Positions 1 to 10,677 of a stretch of 64,000 nucleotides of DNA are shown piece by piece. Made by a program: the position numbers and the translations under genes. The notes under the pieces are model-generated. The model searched no databases and had not been told where the DNA came from. It saw only the letters and a program-made list of their open reading frames with translations. Numbering within the stretch: position 1 is the stretch's first letter; each line of letters starts with the position of its first letter. Source of the stretch: Tetrapyrgos nigripes (lineage: Eukaryota > Basidiomycota > Agaricomycetes > Agaricales > Campanellaceae). Location of the stretch: NCBI GenBank assembly GCA_013368315.1, contig JAACJM010000084.1, positions 124,001 through 188,000 of the forward strand, read 5' to 3'.

Positions 1-1480
1 TAAAGCAGCGGTGAGTCGACCTCAGCCATATCTTTTGTCGGTGTTCATTGAAAGCTTGGACGATATACAGCCAAATGTTCCAACAAACATTGCAAGTGGA
101 TTCTCCTCCGTGCGTGTACTGAATACTGCTCCGATATGAGAAATCTGACTTACAGTGTTGCATGTTGATCAAATCTAGTCCGGATACCAGTGACTCCAAG
201 TCTCCACTACCCCCACCACCACCTCCCCCACCGCCGACTACAACTTCAGAATCATCCCAGTCGACTCAGTCGTCTTCCAATACCGCCAATACCAATACCA
301 ACTCGAATGGGAACACCAATTCCAAGTCTTCTGATAATTCTGGCGAGACGGAAGATAATACGAAGTAAGTTCAATCGCGCTGGTGCGGTTAGAAATTGCG
401 GAGCTTAATGATGATCACTTGATAGTTCTGTCGAGGTTAAGACTGAAACTCAGTCTTTAAAGATTACTGGTAGTACTAGTAGTGGAGATTCTACCAGTGC
501 GTCAGGGGTAGCGACTACAGTTAGTACTCAGACTGAGGCGAGGTGAGTAATTTGAGTCAAGGCTACGTACGCTGGCCGTGAACTAAAGCTCTGATTACGA
601 CAGTTCGACGACTACATCCTCTACGTTTTCCTCTGCTTCCTTGACGACGTAAGTGCATGATGATGTTTCCTTCAATATCTACTTGTATCTCACCACTTTG
701 TACAGACCATCGTTCACACCAACCTCTCTACCCAGCATGACAACCACACCTGCAGACTATCCCGTACAATCTCCAGATACTGGCAACGGGTCTGACAACT
801 CTACCGGTGCATCAAACCAAGATCGCCACGGTACCAACCGAGCAGGAATCATCGCAGCAAGCGTCATAGGCTCCCTTATCCTACTCGTCCTCCTTGCATT
901 CCTCTACTTCCTCTGGCGCCGACGTCAACGAGCCGAACGTAGACGAATGTCTATGAGGAATTGGGATATGGCTCAGGGGTCGGGTGGGGTAGGGTTTCGT
1001 GGGGATTTAATGGTTCGCCGCAACCCCTGGAGTCTTTCCCAGACGGAGAGTAATAGGACCTCTAATGGGTATGAGAACAGTCTACCGTCGCAGAGGTTGT
1101 CGTCTGTTAGGGCTTCGACTTTGGGAGAGTATCGGTATGATCGTGATACGGACCTTGAAGACGGAGGGACGACAAGATCTGAATCGCCGTCGGTGACGGG
1201 ATATCCGGGCCCCGGGCTCGAGTCGGCGCAGGAAGTTCATATGAACAATTCAGTTCAGACTCATCCTGGAACTTCAGATGGCATTACTTCCGAATCGCTG
1301 CCAACGTCCAGTAGCTTGTACAGTACGACGTCCTATCCTCAATTGGTTTCGCAAGCTTCGTCTGTGGCCTATTTACCGTGGGCTGCTTCACTTGCTTGGA
1401 CAGATCAACAGATGCGGAATCCTCAGACTCAGGCTCAGGGATTGGGATTAGGAGGTAGTAAGATGGGTATGGCGTTTTGA
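1..1480 (+). CDS. Ser/Thr-rich single-pass membrane protein, 5' truncated
   Basis: The 3' part of a five-exon gene whose start lies upstream of the window. The exons I read are about 2-109, 156-364, 426-542, 604-648 and 706-1480. Each intron is GT...AG (46-61 bp) and the phase is kept throughout. The first exon is open in the joining frame without a Met. The product has an extracellular-like N part, a run of nine prolines, and a long Ser/Thr/Asn/Gly-rich stretch typical of O-mannosylated wall-spanning stalks. One hydrophobic segment follows (AGIIAASVIGSLILLVLLAF, about 836-900) with a basic stop-transfer WRRRQRAERRR, then a cytoplasmic tail of about 180 residues rich in Ser, Gly and Gln. This layout resembles fungal Mid2/Wsc-type wall sensors or Axl2-like proteins, but no diagnostic domain is visible, so the function is inference. 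It ends at TGA 1478-1480. Confidence 0.75.
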
Positions 1481-1671
1481 TTAGTGTTTGATGGTTCATG
1501 ACTGTATTTTGAGGGGCTGGGAATGGAAATGCATTGGAATTGGACTGTCAGTATTTGGACTGTAGTATTTGCAGTATTTAAATCAGTAGCTAACTTGTAG
1601 TAGAATACCCTAGTACCTGGAAGTAACTCAAGTTACTTATGTACTGTTGAACAAAAACATTCCTTATTACA
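1481..1671. other. 3' flank of membrane-protein gene
   Basis: AT-richer stretch after the stop codon, with no coding signal on either strand. It is probably the 3' UTR and terminator region, and it runs into the dispersed repeat at about 1672. Confidence 0.3.
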
Positions 1672-1860
1672 AGGCCTCTTAAAGGCCGAGTTAACTTATG
1701 TCGACCTCGAAAATTTTACCACGACCTCAAACTCCCACCCCTTTTCGTTGCCACAGCCGGTCTTTGCCCTTCCCGACAACCGGAATGTCCAGACTCGGTC
1801 TGGACCAGATCCAAGGACCGTTGACGTCAATAACCACGATGTGATACTAGCGTGCCAAAT
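1672..1860. repeat. dispersed repeat, copy 1
   Basis: It begins GGCCTCTTAAAGGCCGAG, then TTAACTTATGTCGACC and AACTCCCACCCCTTTT. It ends with GTCTGGACCAGATCC and a TTGACGTCAATAACC block. The same ordered blocks recur at about 1971-2165, 2880-2935 and 49880-50045. No terminal repeats or coding capacity were found, so the class is unknown. Confidence 0.6.
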
Positions 1861-1970
1861 CAGTCTGCTTAACACCCTTCTTCCCTCTCGCTTTCCACCG
1901 ATCCCTTCTGCATAACCTGAGTTGGACTATGTGAAAGGGCCTCGTAATTTGCCACGCGAAGCGATGGCCC

Positions 1971-2165
1971 TTTGCCCCAGTTAACTTATGTCGACCTTGA
2001 AAATTTTACCATGACCTCAAACTCCCACCCCTTTTTGTTGCCACTCAATCGGCTGTATGACCACTGTGTGTCGTCACCAGTCGTCACCAGTCATCACCCC
2101 GCGCCGGTCTCTACTTTCCCGACAACCCGAAATGTCCAGACTCAGTCTGGGAGGAACCGTTCGAT
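1971..2165. repeat. dispersed repeat, copy 2
   Basis: It shares TTAACTTATGTCGACC, AAATTTTACCATGACCTC and AACTCCCACCCCTTTTTG with copy 1, then the TTTCCCGACAACC and GTCCAGACTCAGTCTGG blocks. It is in the same orientation as copy 1. Several C/T and G/A differences separate them. Confidence 0.6.
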
Positions 2166-3456
2166 CAGTCTAACTCGCTTATTCCGCTTGAGTATTCCGT
2201 GATGAGGTGACCTTACCTCAGCGGTCTATCGGAGCGCTGCCACTCTCCTCCGTCGCGTATCTTATCATCCCGGACTTTGGATATGTTCCCTTCTCAAGCT
2301 CCCGTCATTCTTTGTTCATTTGGATTTCCCTACATACAACGAGCCCATTGTAACTCCCAGCTCATCCCAGTTGCGATTGGAATACACCTTTGTACTCCTT
2401 ATTTGAGTCTTTCTCGAAAATCCTGGGAGCAACTTAGCAAGTTTGAATCCAAGCATTCTTAAAGGTCAAGGAGGGCCAGTGTCCAGGTGAAGACCTACAA
2501 ATGGGAAGTGATTACTGATCTCAGATACATACTTCGTCAAACCACATTGTTATGACCATGAGCAAGTAAGTATCAAAATACTCACTCCTGAGGAAGTACA
2601 GTCAAGTACTTTAGCGTACATGTTCATTTTTTGGGGTTGTACAAGCTAGCAATATTACTTATCCCAAAGTTGATACTTCTAGATTGCATCTAGAGTTCTC
2701 ATTTCCACTGGTAGTACTTATACTTTCCAGTATTTCAAAGCTTTCTTGCACTGCAATGGTGCAGGATACAATGATTCACAGAGTCGGTAGAAAGGCGGAC
2801 AGCGGACAGAGTCTAGGCCTTTACATGGTGTGACCGACTGACCATACCTGGCCGCTTGCTATGCGAGTTAGACTGATTGAACTAGGCCTCTCAGTCTGGA
2901 CTGGGTCCAATGACCATTGATGTCATGCCAGTGTGTCAACTCATCTCGCCTTCACTGCCAGTGTCATGCTTCATGGGATACTTACTTGTGTCCATGGTCT
3001 TCTCTCCAGAAGTGTGGCCATATTAATTATTATCCGAGATTTGCCAGCACTCGCTGCCCTACTTCCTCCACTTCTGAAGCTTGGCTTCAGCCTCGACACC
3101 CTCACAATTCTTGCCTCTCCATCGTCATTAATTTATGTTTAATTTATGTCATACTCTTAGCGACCTGTAGCAACCTCAAAATCTTTTCCATGGGTTCAAA
3201 ATCCCAACTTATTTCACTCATACTACTTTGCAAGTAGCTGCAATGTAGTCAATACAAGAGTGAAATTTTGGTATGATTTTGTTGAGGAGGGCCTTGTAAC
3301 TTGCCATGTCAAGCAGTGGCATCTTTCCCCAGTACTTGAAGAGAGATCTAATATTGTTATGCTCACCACCAACTCACCACCAGGTCTGCTTGGTCATGAG
3401 TAGTCGCAGTTGTGGTGTGAGACCTATGCCTTCTGCTGCAAACACAACCAATTAAG
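2166..3456. other. gene-free stretch with a third repeat remnant
   Basis: Only short, low-quality ORFs are present. Around 2880-2935 a remnant of the dispersed repeat is visible (GGCCTCTCAGTCTGGACTGG followed by TTGATGTCATGCC). A further decayed piece lies near 3140-3210 (TTATGTCATACTC, ACCTCAAAATCTTTTCC). No RNA gene was recognised. Confidence 0.4.
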
Positions 3457-6111
3457 TTGTCTCTCTTTCTTCCACTCCTCGATGTCAGATGTCCAGTGAG
3501 TACCAGATTCACATCTCTACCATTCATTAACTCCTGGATCAGTCGCTGTAGCTCAACTATGGTTCCCATTAGCTTTCCTGACAAGGGACAGCATCCAAAA
3601 CTCCCCAAGTTCCTAGTCACCAATCTCACTGTGACCCAACTGCCCCAGAACAGTGTTGAAGAGCCAGACTTTCCTGATGAGATTTGGGAGACGATTTTTA
3701 GTCGAATTGACAGTCCTTCCGACCTTCTAAATGTCGTACAGACGTGTCTCAGATTCTACTGCTTGGGTGTCTGACCACTCTATGCATCTCTCCAATACTA
3801 CATGCCATATGGTTTCCTCATGAATAGGACCTACTTTTGGCAAGGTCATGAAGGTGGGACAGAGAACATGGTGATAGAGATGGTGATGAAGAATGGTACT
3901 ACATTGCAGAACGTGTTTGCAGGGTATAACAAGGAAATGGTGTGGTTGGAAGACTCGTTGATAGAGGAATATATCCAGAGCTGCCTGGCTTGTTCCGAGA
4001 TTGCTCTCGTTGTCACATCTCCAGCCTGAGAACTGATGTCTGGATACCACTCTACTACACTGCCCTGGTCGACCATATCTATCATTTTCCAAATCTTGTC
4101 TCTTTGACATTTAGTAGGATGAATCTCCCTTACAGCATGTATCATACTATCCATCTTCTGTGTAATCTCAACCACCTGGCTCTCATCAAAATATTGATTG
4201 ATTCCACTCCTTCACATTGATCCTCTTTCGAATTCAATCACTTCAGCTACAAAGACCTTCCCTACTCAGCCCCAGACTCAACCCTTCCTGCCCTGCCTTT
4301 TCCTCCTCTCATCAAGCTCGTTATTTGGGACCATGACTGGGCTTCCACTATCAATAATATGCACTAGCATGCTTGGAGTCAATTCTACGCTCACCCAGGG
4401 CAACCAGTGGACCCAAAAATCCTTCTCTTCCACCAACATTTCACTCTCCTACAGCTTATGCACACTCCTACCCTTCATATTCTCCATATGGACTGGGACC
4501 AATTCATCACTGTACTTGTTACTCAAGGTGTCAGACCACCTTCCATACTCAACGGCAATACCAATATGATTCCTGTGACGAATGACCATGGAATGCTGGT
4601 GCACAATCTGTTCATGGATTCCTCTATCAACCCTTTCATTGACATCCTTCTTTCATGTCTTCAGTACTTGCAAGTTAGACATCGGGACTTGTTGTGAGGA
4701 AGGAGTACTGCCGAACTCAGGAATATTGAGGGTATTCACAATACAATGGCAGGTGTCATAGGCGGAATGGCAGTTCATAGTGTAGATTTGGGAGGTGGAG
4801 GTGGAGGGTTTAATCTAGGTGGTGCCCCTGGGATCAACATAAATGGTGTTCAAGTCAGAGGTGGTGGAGATCCTTTTGGTATAGCTTTTGGAATGGGACC
4901 AGGAGGTGGTGGTGTAGGAGCAGCAGCACCAGGGAACTTCCACTTTGGGGGACTGGCTGGGTTTGGTGATTTCAGAGGCAACACTCATCTCTGGGACAGT
5001 CAGTCACTTGCGAATTGTCAAATGGAGTTCAAGATCCTTGCAGATTTCATCAGGTGGTGTGAGAGGTTGGAAGAGTTTGCGTTTGCCAATCCAGATGAAG
5101 GTGCTGGGGTTGATGTTGATATTGGGGGGATTGGTAGTGGTGGAGATGGTAGTGGTAGTGGTGGAGCTCCAGGTGTTGGTGCAAACACCATCGTTGTTGC
5201 ACTGAATCCAGATGGGAATGCCATTAACACCAATTTTTCACCTCTTAACGTCACTGTTCCTAATGCTCACACCAACCAACTCAACTACTATTCCTCCATC
5301 ATTGTGGTCTCACCTAACAGCATACTTGGGACCAGCAAAATTTTTGCTGTTATTGGCAGGTACAATGAGTTGTGTGGAGGCTATGGAAGTCAGTTGTGTT
5401 GAGCCAGGGTATTGGAGAGGATGTTTGGGTGGGTGAGGGTATGTCAGATGTTGGGGTGGTGGTGGTACTAGTCAGAATAGGAATGTGAGTGCTGCTGGAG
5501 GTGGTGGTGCTGGCAGTGTTGCTGGTGCTGGTGCAGGTACTGGTATCGGTACTTCTTCGAATGGCAGTCCTGGAAGTTGGGGCATGGTCAACAGCTTTAT
5601 CTCTTCATTCCAAAATGGTGGATCTGTTCAAGGAAGAGGGTTTGACTTGCTGAGTTTGAGGTCATTGAGTTTGGTTTTTGACCAGTTGGAGGAAGGAACA
5701 AGTGAGGATTTGATGGAGGTTTCAGGAACAGTTGCTGAGAGGTGTGATGGGTTGGAGGAGTTGAGGGTTAGGTGGGTGAGGGGAAATGGAATTTCTGAGG
5801 TGAGTACAAGTCCCTTTTTTATCATTTTCTTCTTCTTTGGTTTTTTGGTGTGGTATGGCATTTCTTGTCCCTTCACTTTTCTCAATCACCATCCACTAAC
5901 CAACTGCATTTCATAGGTTACTCTTCTTTCTCTCAGTGCTCAACAACTCACCCACTTCCCTAACCTCAAAGTTGTGCACCTCTACAGGGTGAAGCCTATC
6001 AACATTGATTTGACCAAGCAAGAAGGCTTCAGTGAGTACATTTATGATCTCGACAACAACAACGATTTCCCAGAAGTTGCTAATACTCCCCCATTTGCTT
6101 ATTCCTACTCC

Positions 6112-6119
6112 AGACGAAC
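6112..6119. repeat. target-site duplication, left (AGACGAAC)
   Basis: Eight bases flank the left end of the MITE. The right copy at 6624-6631 reads AGATGAAC, a single C/T difference. An 8-bp duplication is diagnostic for hAT elements. Confidence 0.8.
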
Positions 6120-6623
6120 CAGTGTTGTCCTTAAGGCCTTAATTAAGGCCACCCAACGAAGTTAAATCTTAAATTGTTAATAATAGTTTTTAATTAAGGG
6201 CATTTTAAGTCCAAATTAAGCCACCTGTACTAAAAAATCTGGTCCTCTAGAACACCCCAAATCCAGCATCATTTAGTAGGCTTCCTCCTGTAGAAGCTAC
6301 ACATACAACTTTTCTACAGTATATGCTGCTCTTTGTCTCGAGAGTCTGTGTCTGACTGCAGCAATGACTTTGAATGGTCTTCTTGCCTGCAGAAAAAAAT
6401 GAAATGGTGATCCTTGATATTATGAGCAAATGTAGATAAGTAAACAGATTTTGAACAGTCTTGAGCATATCATTGTCTCCAGAAGAAAAAAGAGAGCAGT
6501 GGCTGTGATAATGCTAAGGTCTTAAGTAAGGCTTAAATTGTTTTTCTTCTGAAGTTAGGTCTTAAATTAAAAGGTTTTTAAGACCTTAACATTAATAACT
6601 GTTAAGGCTTAAGGACAACACTG
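6120..6623. mobile_element. non-autonomous hAT MITE (504 bp)
   Basis: The left end CAGTGTTGTCCTTAAG and the right end CTTAAGGACAACACTG are perfect inverted repeats. The element is flanked by 8-bp duplications. Its interior is AT-rich (TTAATTAAGG, CTTAAATTG repeats) and has no transposase. The CAGTG...CACTG ends and 8-bp duplication place it in the hAT superfamily. It lies inside the F-box pseudogene. Confidence 0.85.
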
Positions 6624-6631
6624 AGATGAAC
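6624..6631. repeat. target-site duplication, right (AGATGAAC)
   Basis: Right-hand partner of 6112-6119. The F-box frame resumes here as RRTPLAS if the element and one duplication are removed. Confidence 0.8.
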
Positions 6632-7561
6632 ACCATTGGCATCTGTGACAGCAGTATTAACTTCCACCTCTGTCATCAACAGTGTCAAGACTAGCTCTTC
6701 CCATCACCGTATGCCTCAGGCTCTACCTCAATCCCAAAATGAAACACTGCCAACATTGACACTCATACAAGCCCAATGAGGATATGTTGTCCCCAGCTGA
6801 GGGAAGTCAAGCTGTCCAGTGGGCTAGTGTGGAAGTTTGTTGTGTCTACTGTTGCTCCTGAAGCGACTACTCCCACAGAGTCAACGTCAACATCCTCTGT
6901 GAATGGTTCTGTGCCTCCAGCTGACTCTACTGACGTTGATGCATCATGACGAAAGGACAAAGGAAAGGGCAAGGCAGAAGAACAAGAATCCGAAGGCGAG
7001 CCAGAACCACGAAAGGACAAGGCCAAAGAACAAGATCCTGAAGACCATGACGAGCCCTTGCTTCAACCTCAACCAGAGTGTGGGCATCAGTGGACAATTT
7101 CATTGACTGACCCGACGGATTGGGAATACGATGCGATGTGGACTTTGAGTGGAAGGTTAGGTCTTTTGGGCCCTGCTGCTGGTGTTTTGTCTTCACCAGG
7201 TGCTAGTGGTAGCCATGGTGCTGGTACTGGTAGCGTTGGAGATGGCAGTGGCACTGGAAGTGGAGGACAAGGCTGGGGACTTCGAGGGCCAGGAGACATC
7301 GTCACCAAAATCAAATTAGAGGAATGGAGGAGAGCTCAGAGTACGAATGCTCAAACTCGCACTGCTTACCAGGCTCTGATGGAGAGGATAAATCGGATGA
7401 GTGGGGCTTTGGATGGGGACGTGACGAGTAATGGGCAGAGTGGGTACAACAGTACCAGTAGTGCTGGTGCGGGTACCAGCTCCAGCGTTAATGCTGGTTT
7501 AGGACTTGGAAATGTCTCGGTCGAGAGAGTTAATGATGATGAGGACGAGGATGAGGGTTGA

Positions 7562-8052
7562 ACGGTGGGAGCAGGGAAATGCAGGTTGAAATGTTGAAAT
7601 ATGGACTAAGGTATAATTGAGCAATCTTCGTAGAGAAGCAAAATGAATCTGTATTTTTACTTCTAATGGTCGGCCGGGCAAAACATATTTTGGACTTTTA
7701 CTGCGTACTCTTGCACTCCGTCCCTATATTATATGCTTCATAGAATGTGCAGTGTAGAAGGTCGTGTAGTAGATTGCTAAGGTATTTGTGTAGTGTAAAT
7801 CATATATATGCTCGTCGTAGACGACTAAATGTCCAACAGAAATCAGTTCTTAAGACGGTACACAAGTCGTAAATGTGATGTAGGCTGGAGCTACTAGCAA
7901 TAGAACCTCCTCTCCCCAGCTCTACACCACCACCCATTGTCCGCCCCCTTCAAGCTTCCATGCCCTCATCTTCCACCTCACCAGTCACTTGTCATTCGTC
8001 ACCCTTCCAGCCCCTCCCCCTCGTCCTCATCCCCTCACTCGCACTTGTCTTA
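7562..8052. other. 3' flank and convergent intergenic
   Basis: AT-rich 3' flank of the F-box locus (7562-7900), followed by a C-rich pyrimidine stretch. No coding signal is seen except the end of the minus-strand gene that stops at 8053. Confidence 0.3.
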
Positions 8053-9530
8053 TCACTCCCATCGTGTACGCCAATCATGCGAATGTACACAAAGCCTTCG
8101 GTCGCTCCAGCGTGTCGGGGATAATGGTTTTGAGGGTGACGGTGTTGAGGACAAGGGAGATGATTGGGTTGAGGGAGAAGACTTTGTTCTTGTTGGGGAA
8201 TTAGGGATGATGGTAGAGTCAGTTTTCTTGAAGAGGTGGATTTCGCCTTTGTTACGCACCTATAGGTGTAAGTTAGTGGTGAGTAGATAGATGTATAAAG
8301 CGGGAAAGAGAAAGATAGCGAGTAGACGAGAATGAAGGAAAAGTAAGACGTATGGTCGAAGAACTGAAAAGTAACCAGTACTAAGGCTGCAACCTGTTAA
8401 ATACTGTTATGCCTCGGAGCGTAATTAACAGGTAACAGGTTTTAATATGTTATAACCAGTTATAACTAGTTATAAACTAATTCCTTATGGGCACCTTTTT
8501 TTGACTCAAACTTCCATCTGCTGATAGTCTTCACAGAGCCCATTTTCAACTGAATCTGTTTTTATACTTTACAATAGTCTTGTTTCTGACTTAACCACTC
8601 ATCTACAGTGTACACACAGAGTTTTCCTTTCACATAAACATCTCCCCTCTCCCTTATTTCAGATAGTATTTATGCAGGCTCCTTCTATCCTGAAAATCCA
8701 TCTTTTTCAGGAGTGTCACTGTTACCACCCCATGCTTGCCTGCTGATATGTCCTCAGTGCAATCCATGACTACATTACCATGCAAAAAGCAAAATTCTTT
8801 ATTTATTTACATACTTAGCATGCTCAGACCTAGCTTAGAGCACCCTCACTGCAATAAGTTGGCAGAAGGTGAAGGATTGGTGAAGGAAGAGTCTTTGTAA
8901 GCTTTCCAGGACCAGCTCTTGATGGTGGAATACTCTTGCAGGTTAGTAATTGGTACTCTGACAGGTGAGGTTGTCTTTATTCAGGTACTGAAGAGGCATG
9001 AATATGTCTGAAACAGCTTATTTTCAGCTCCATGGGCCACCAATTGAGACTAAGCAGTTATAACAGGTTATAACAGTTAAAACCTGTTACTGGACTCAGG
9101 CATAACATGTTAAGTAATTAACATGTTATTAACTTGTTATAACAGTAATTAATAGTATTTGGTTGCAGCCTTAACCAGTACCATGAAGACCAATGAAACA
9201 AAGACTCACCTCAGGCAGTTCCTAACCCCCCTTAACCTTCATCGCACTAGCTTCCCATTTCCGTTTCGCAAGATCTCGTACGTCGTGGTATTTGAAGAAG
9301 GATTTTGGCGGTATGGATTCATGAGGGAGGGAGAGAAGGTCGGTGTCGGTGAGGGTGTATTGGGATTTGGCTGTACATGTACAGAAGAGGATACGGAGAA
9401 AATAGAACGATCGGTTGAGTCGGGTTGATTACAAGAAAGAAAGAAAGATGCAACGAAGCATAGATTGTAAGTCAGAAGGTTAAAGAATAGAGGAAGAAGT
9501 CGACTGAAACGTACCGTCGCTTTTGTACAT
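8053..9530 (-). CDS. small three-exon hypothetical gene, intron hit by hAT MITE
   Basis: Minus-strand exons are 9515-9530 (MYKSD), 9210-9370 and 8053-8259, with GTACGT...TACAG and GTGAGT...TATAG introns; the joins are phase-consistent. The product contains KSQYTLTDTDLLSLP and FFKYHDVRDLAKRKWEAS, then NKGEIHLFKKTD and a Ser/Pro/Thr-rich tail. With the GTGAGT donor there is an in-frame TAG at 9222-9224. An upstream donor (GTTAAG, just after AMK) also keeps phase 0 and skips it, so the gene is either intact with that donor or has one nonsense change. A 792-bp hAT element lies inside intron 2. The LTDTDL...KYHDV pattern loosely recalls XPA-like DNA-binding proteins, too weakly to name it. Confidence 0.5.
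8374..8381. repeat. target-site duplication, left (ACCAGTAC)
   Basis: Identical to 9174-9181; the 8-bp length is typical of hAT insertion. Confidence 0.85.
8382..9173. mobile_element. non-autonomous hAT MITE (792 bp)
   Basis: The ends are TAAGGCTGCAACC and GGTTGCAGCCTTA, a perfect 13-bp inverted repeat, with perfect 8-bp duplications ACCAGTAC outside. Subterminal arrays of GTTATAAC/GTTATAACAGTTA and TTAACAGGTAACAGG are present at both ends, as expected for transposase-binding sites. There is no coding capacity. It differs from the element at 6120, so it is a separate hAT family. It lies in intron 2 of the minus-strand gene. Confidence 0.9.
9174..9181. repeat. target-site duplication, right (ACCAGTAC)
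   Basis: Exact partner of 8374-8381. The duplication is undecayed, suggesting a younger insertion than the one at 6120. Confidence 0.85.
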
Positions 9531-9649
9531 AGCCTATGTATCAGAAAAGATTGGAAGGCAGTAGTCAGTTATATCATAAAGGAGCAATTTATGGTAGAAG
9601 AGAGGACGGATGGTCTAGCGCCCTCAAAGATGTAAGAGGAAGCTCTAGT

Positions 9650-9850
9650 GACATGAAAAGATGTCTGCCAAGTTACATGTTAGCATGCCATAAATGGGCT
9701 CAGCATTTAGGCCAGTGACGAACTGGAGACCATCAGCATTTTCGACGAGTGACATTGGTGCTGCTGCTTGGAAAGCGTCCCAGCACCATTCTCCAGAGTT
9801 ACTTTGAGTAACACTCCCAATACCCCAGACCTATTCTCGTTCCCTCTGGC
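9650..9850 (-). pseudogene. coding-like remnant, unknown
   Basis: On the minus strand the frame reads SGEWCWDAFQAAAPMSLV followed by ENADGLQFVTGLNAEPIYG before a stop. A TAG splits the upstream part. The composition looks like decayed protein-coding DNA, but I do not recognise a family. It may be an exon of the neighbouring minus-strand ORF at 9925-10308. Confidence 0.25.
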
Positions 9851-9924
9851 ACCATAACCATTGCCCAAAGTTCCAAATATTTAACTCCTGTATAGTCTTC
9901 GCCGCCCCAGAGGCGGATTGTCGA

Positions 9925-10308
9925 TTATGTAGCTAGTTGATAGTCCCGGGAACGATGATGTATTAGATAGGTACATCGGAGTGCTTCTCGGAACCCGGCG
10001 TTCAGCACTTGGACCATGGCCGTGATAATAGAATCCTCCTCCTCCAAACTAAACGAACCAACACTCACTAGCGTTCCAGTGGGCCATTTGAACTCTTCAT
10101 CTGTCTTCCACGGTATCAGAGACGACTCCCATTCCTTCTTTGCCTCCTTCCCTCGCTTCCTCTCCTCCTTTTTTTCCGCCTCTTCGTTTATGTCTATTTC
10201 CTCATTCACAAGCTGAGACTTGCGAGATGCACGCGGCTTCTTGGTTTTGGACGGTTCTTCTGGTTCAGAGGAGGCTCTGCGCTTTTGGGTACGACTATTT
10301 GAGGGCAT
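9925..10308 (-). CDS. Lys/Glu-rich hypothetical protein, probably first exon
   Basis: A 127-codon ORF with a basic N terminus (SNSRTQKRRASSEPEEP, SKTKKPRASRKS) that looks like nuclear localisation sequence. A charged region of EEAEKKEERKRGKEAKKEWE follows, then IPWKTDEEFKWPTGTLVSV. The last 25 or so codons look random, so the true exon probably ends earlier and splices onward. No family was recognised. The (GGT)n microsatellite lies about 50 bp upstream of the start. Confidence 0.4.
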   Translation of the reverse strand: MPSNSRTQKRRASSEPEEPSKTKKPRASRKSQLVNEEIDINEEAEKKEERKRGKEAKKEWESSLIPWKTDEEFKWPTGTLVSVGSFSLEEEDSIITAMVQVLNAGFREALRCTYLIHHRSRDYQLAT

Positions 10309-10357
10309 ATTTGAGGTTCTTGAGGGTTGTGCGGAAGGGAAAGTAGGAAGGAGAGAC

Positions 10358-10387
10358 GGTGGTGGTGGTGGTGGTGGTGGTGGTGGT
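10358..10387 (+). repeat. (GGT)10 microsatellite
   Basis: About ten uninterrupted GGT units, in the gap between the minus-strand ORF start at 10308 and the 3' end of the secreted-protein gene at 10678. Confidence 0.9.
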
Positions 10388-10677
10388 TAGAGTGAGAGAG
10401 TCAAGGCAACACGACACTTGCGACGCGTTGGCATGATGTCACACGTTTTATCCACGTTTGACGATTTTTGGTTACTGGGGACTCAAGTTCGTTCTTCACG
10501 AAAGTAAGTAACGATGGAACGAGCAACAGTAATATTCTTCGCAAGTACAAAACAATATTTATGGGAGCAAAGCGTATCAGAACGTCCGGGGTAAGTATCA
10601 CAGTCCACAAACACTCAGGCTGTCCATCATTGTCCTTACGAATCCCGACACTGACTAATACCCTCAATCCATCTCAT

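Larger units (their letters stand above)
3457..7561 (+). pseudogene. F-box/LRR protein pseudogene
   Basis: An F-box with sequence FPDEIWETIFSRIDSPSDLL lies at about 3672-3731 and is followed by VVQTCLRF. Downstream come the LRR-like parts of a large basidiomycete F-box family: PLYASLQYYMPYGFLMNRTY, LPGLFRDCSRCHISSL, FPNLVSLTFSRMNLPYSMY, FPNLKVVHLYRVKPI and CPQLREVKLSSGLVW. In-frame stops are TGA 3772-3774, TGA 4218-4220, TAG 4365-4367, TGA 4695-4697 and TGA 6947-6949. Frameshifts are needed near 3930-3950 and 5340-5480. One intron is likely at 5800-5916 (GTGAGT...CATAG, phase 0). A hAT MITE at 6120-6623 interrupts the coding sequence; removing it and one target duplication restores the frame. 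The 3' part encodes Gly/Ser-rich and acidic low-complexity sequence ending in DDEDEDEG. Such proteins usually act as SCF ubiquitin-ligase substrate adaptors. This copy cannot make a full product. Confidence 0.8.

Noticed and set aside
5018..5254. Pro/Ser-rich minus-strand ORF in the F-box locus
   Set aside because: It is the antisense of Gly-rich coding sequence in the F-box pseudogene.
7087..7314. Pro-rich minus-strand ORF
   Set aside because: Antisense shadow of the Gly/Ser-rich 3' part of the F-box pseudogene.
8001..8200. Alternative minus-strand frame reading FSLNPIISLVLNTVTLK
   Set aside because: It looks protein-like but does not join in phase with the upstream exons, while the frame ending at 8053 does.
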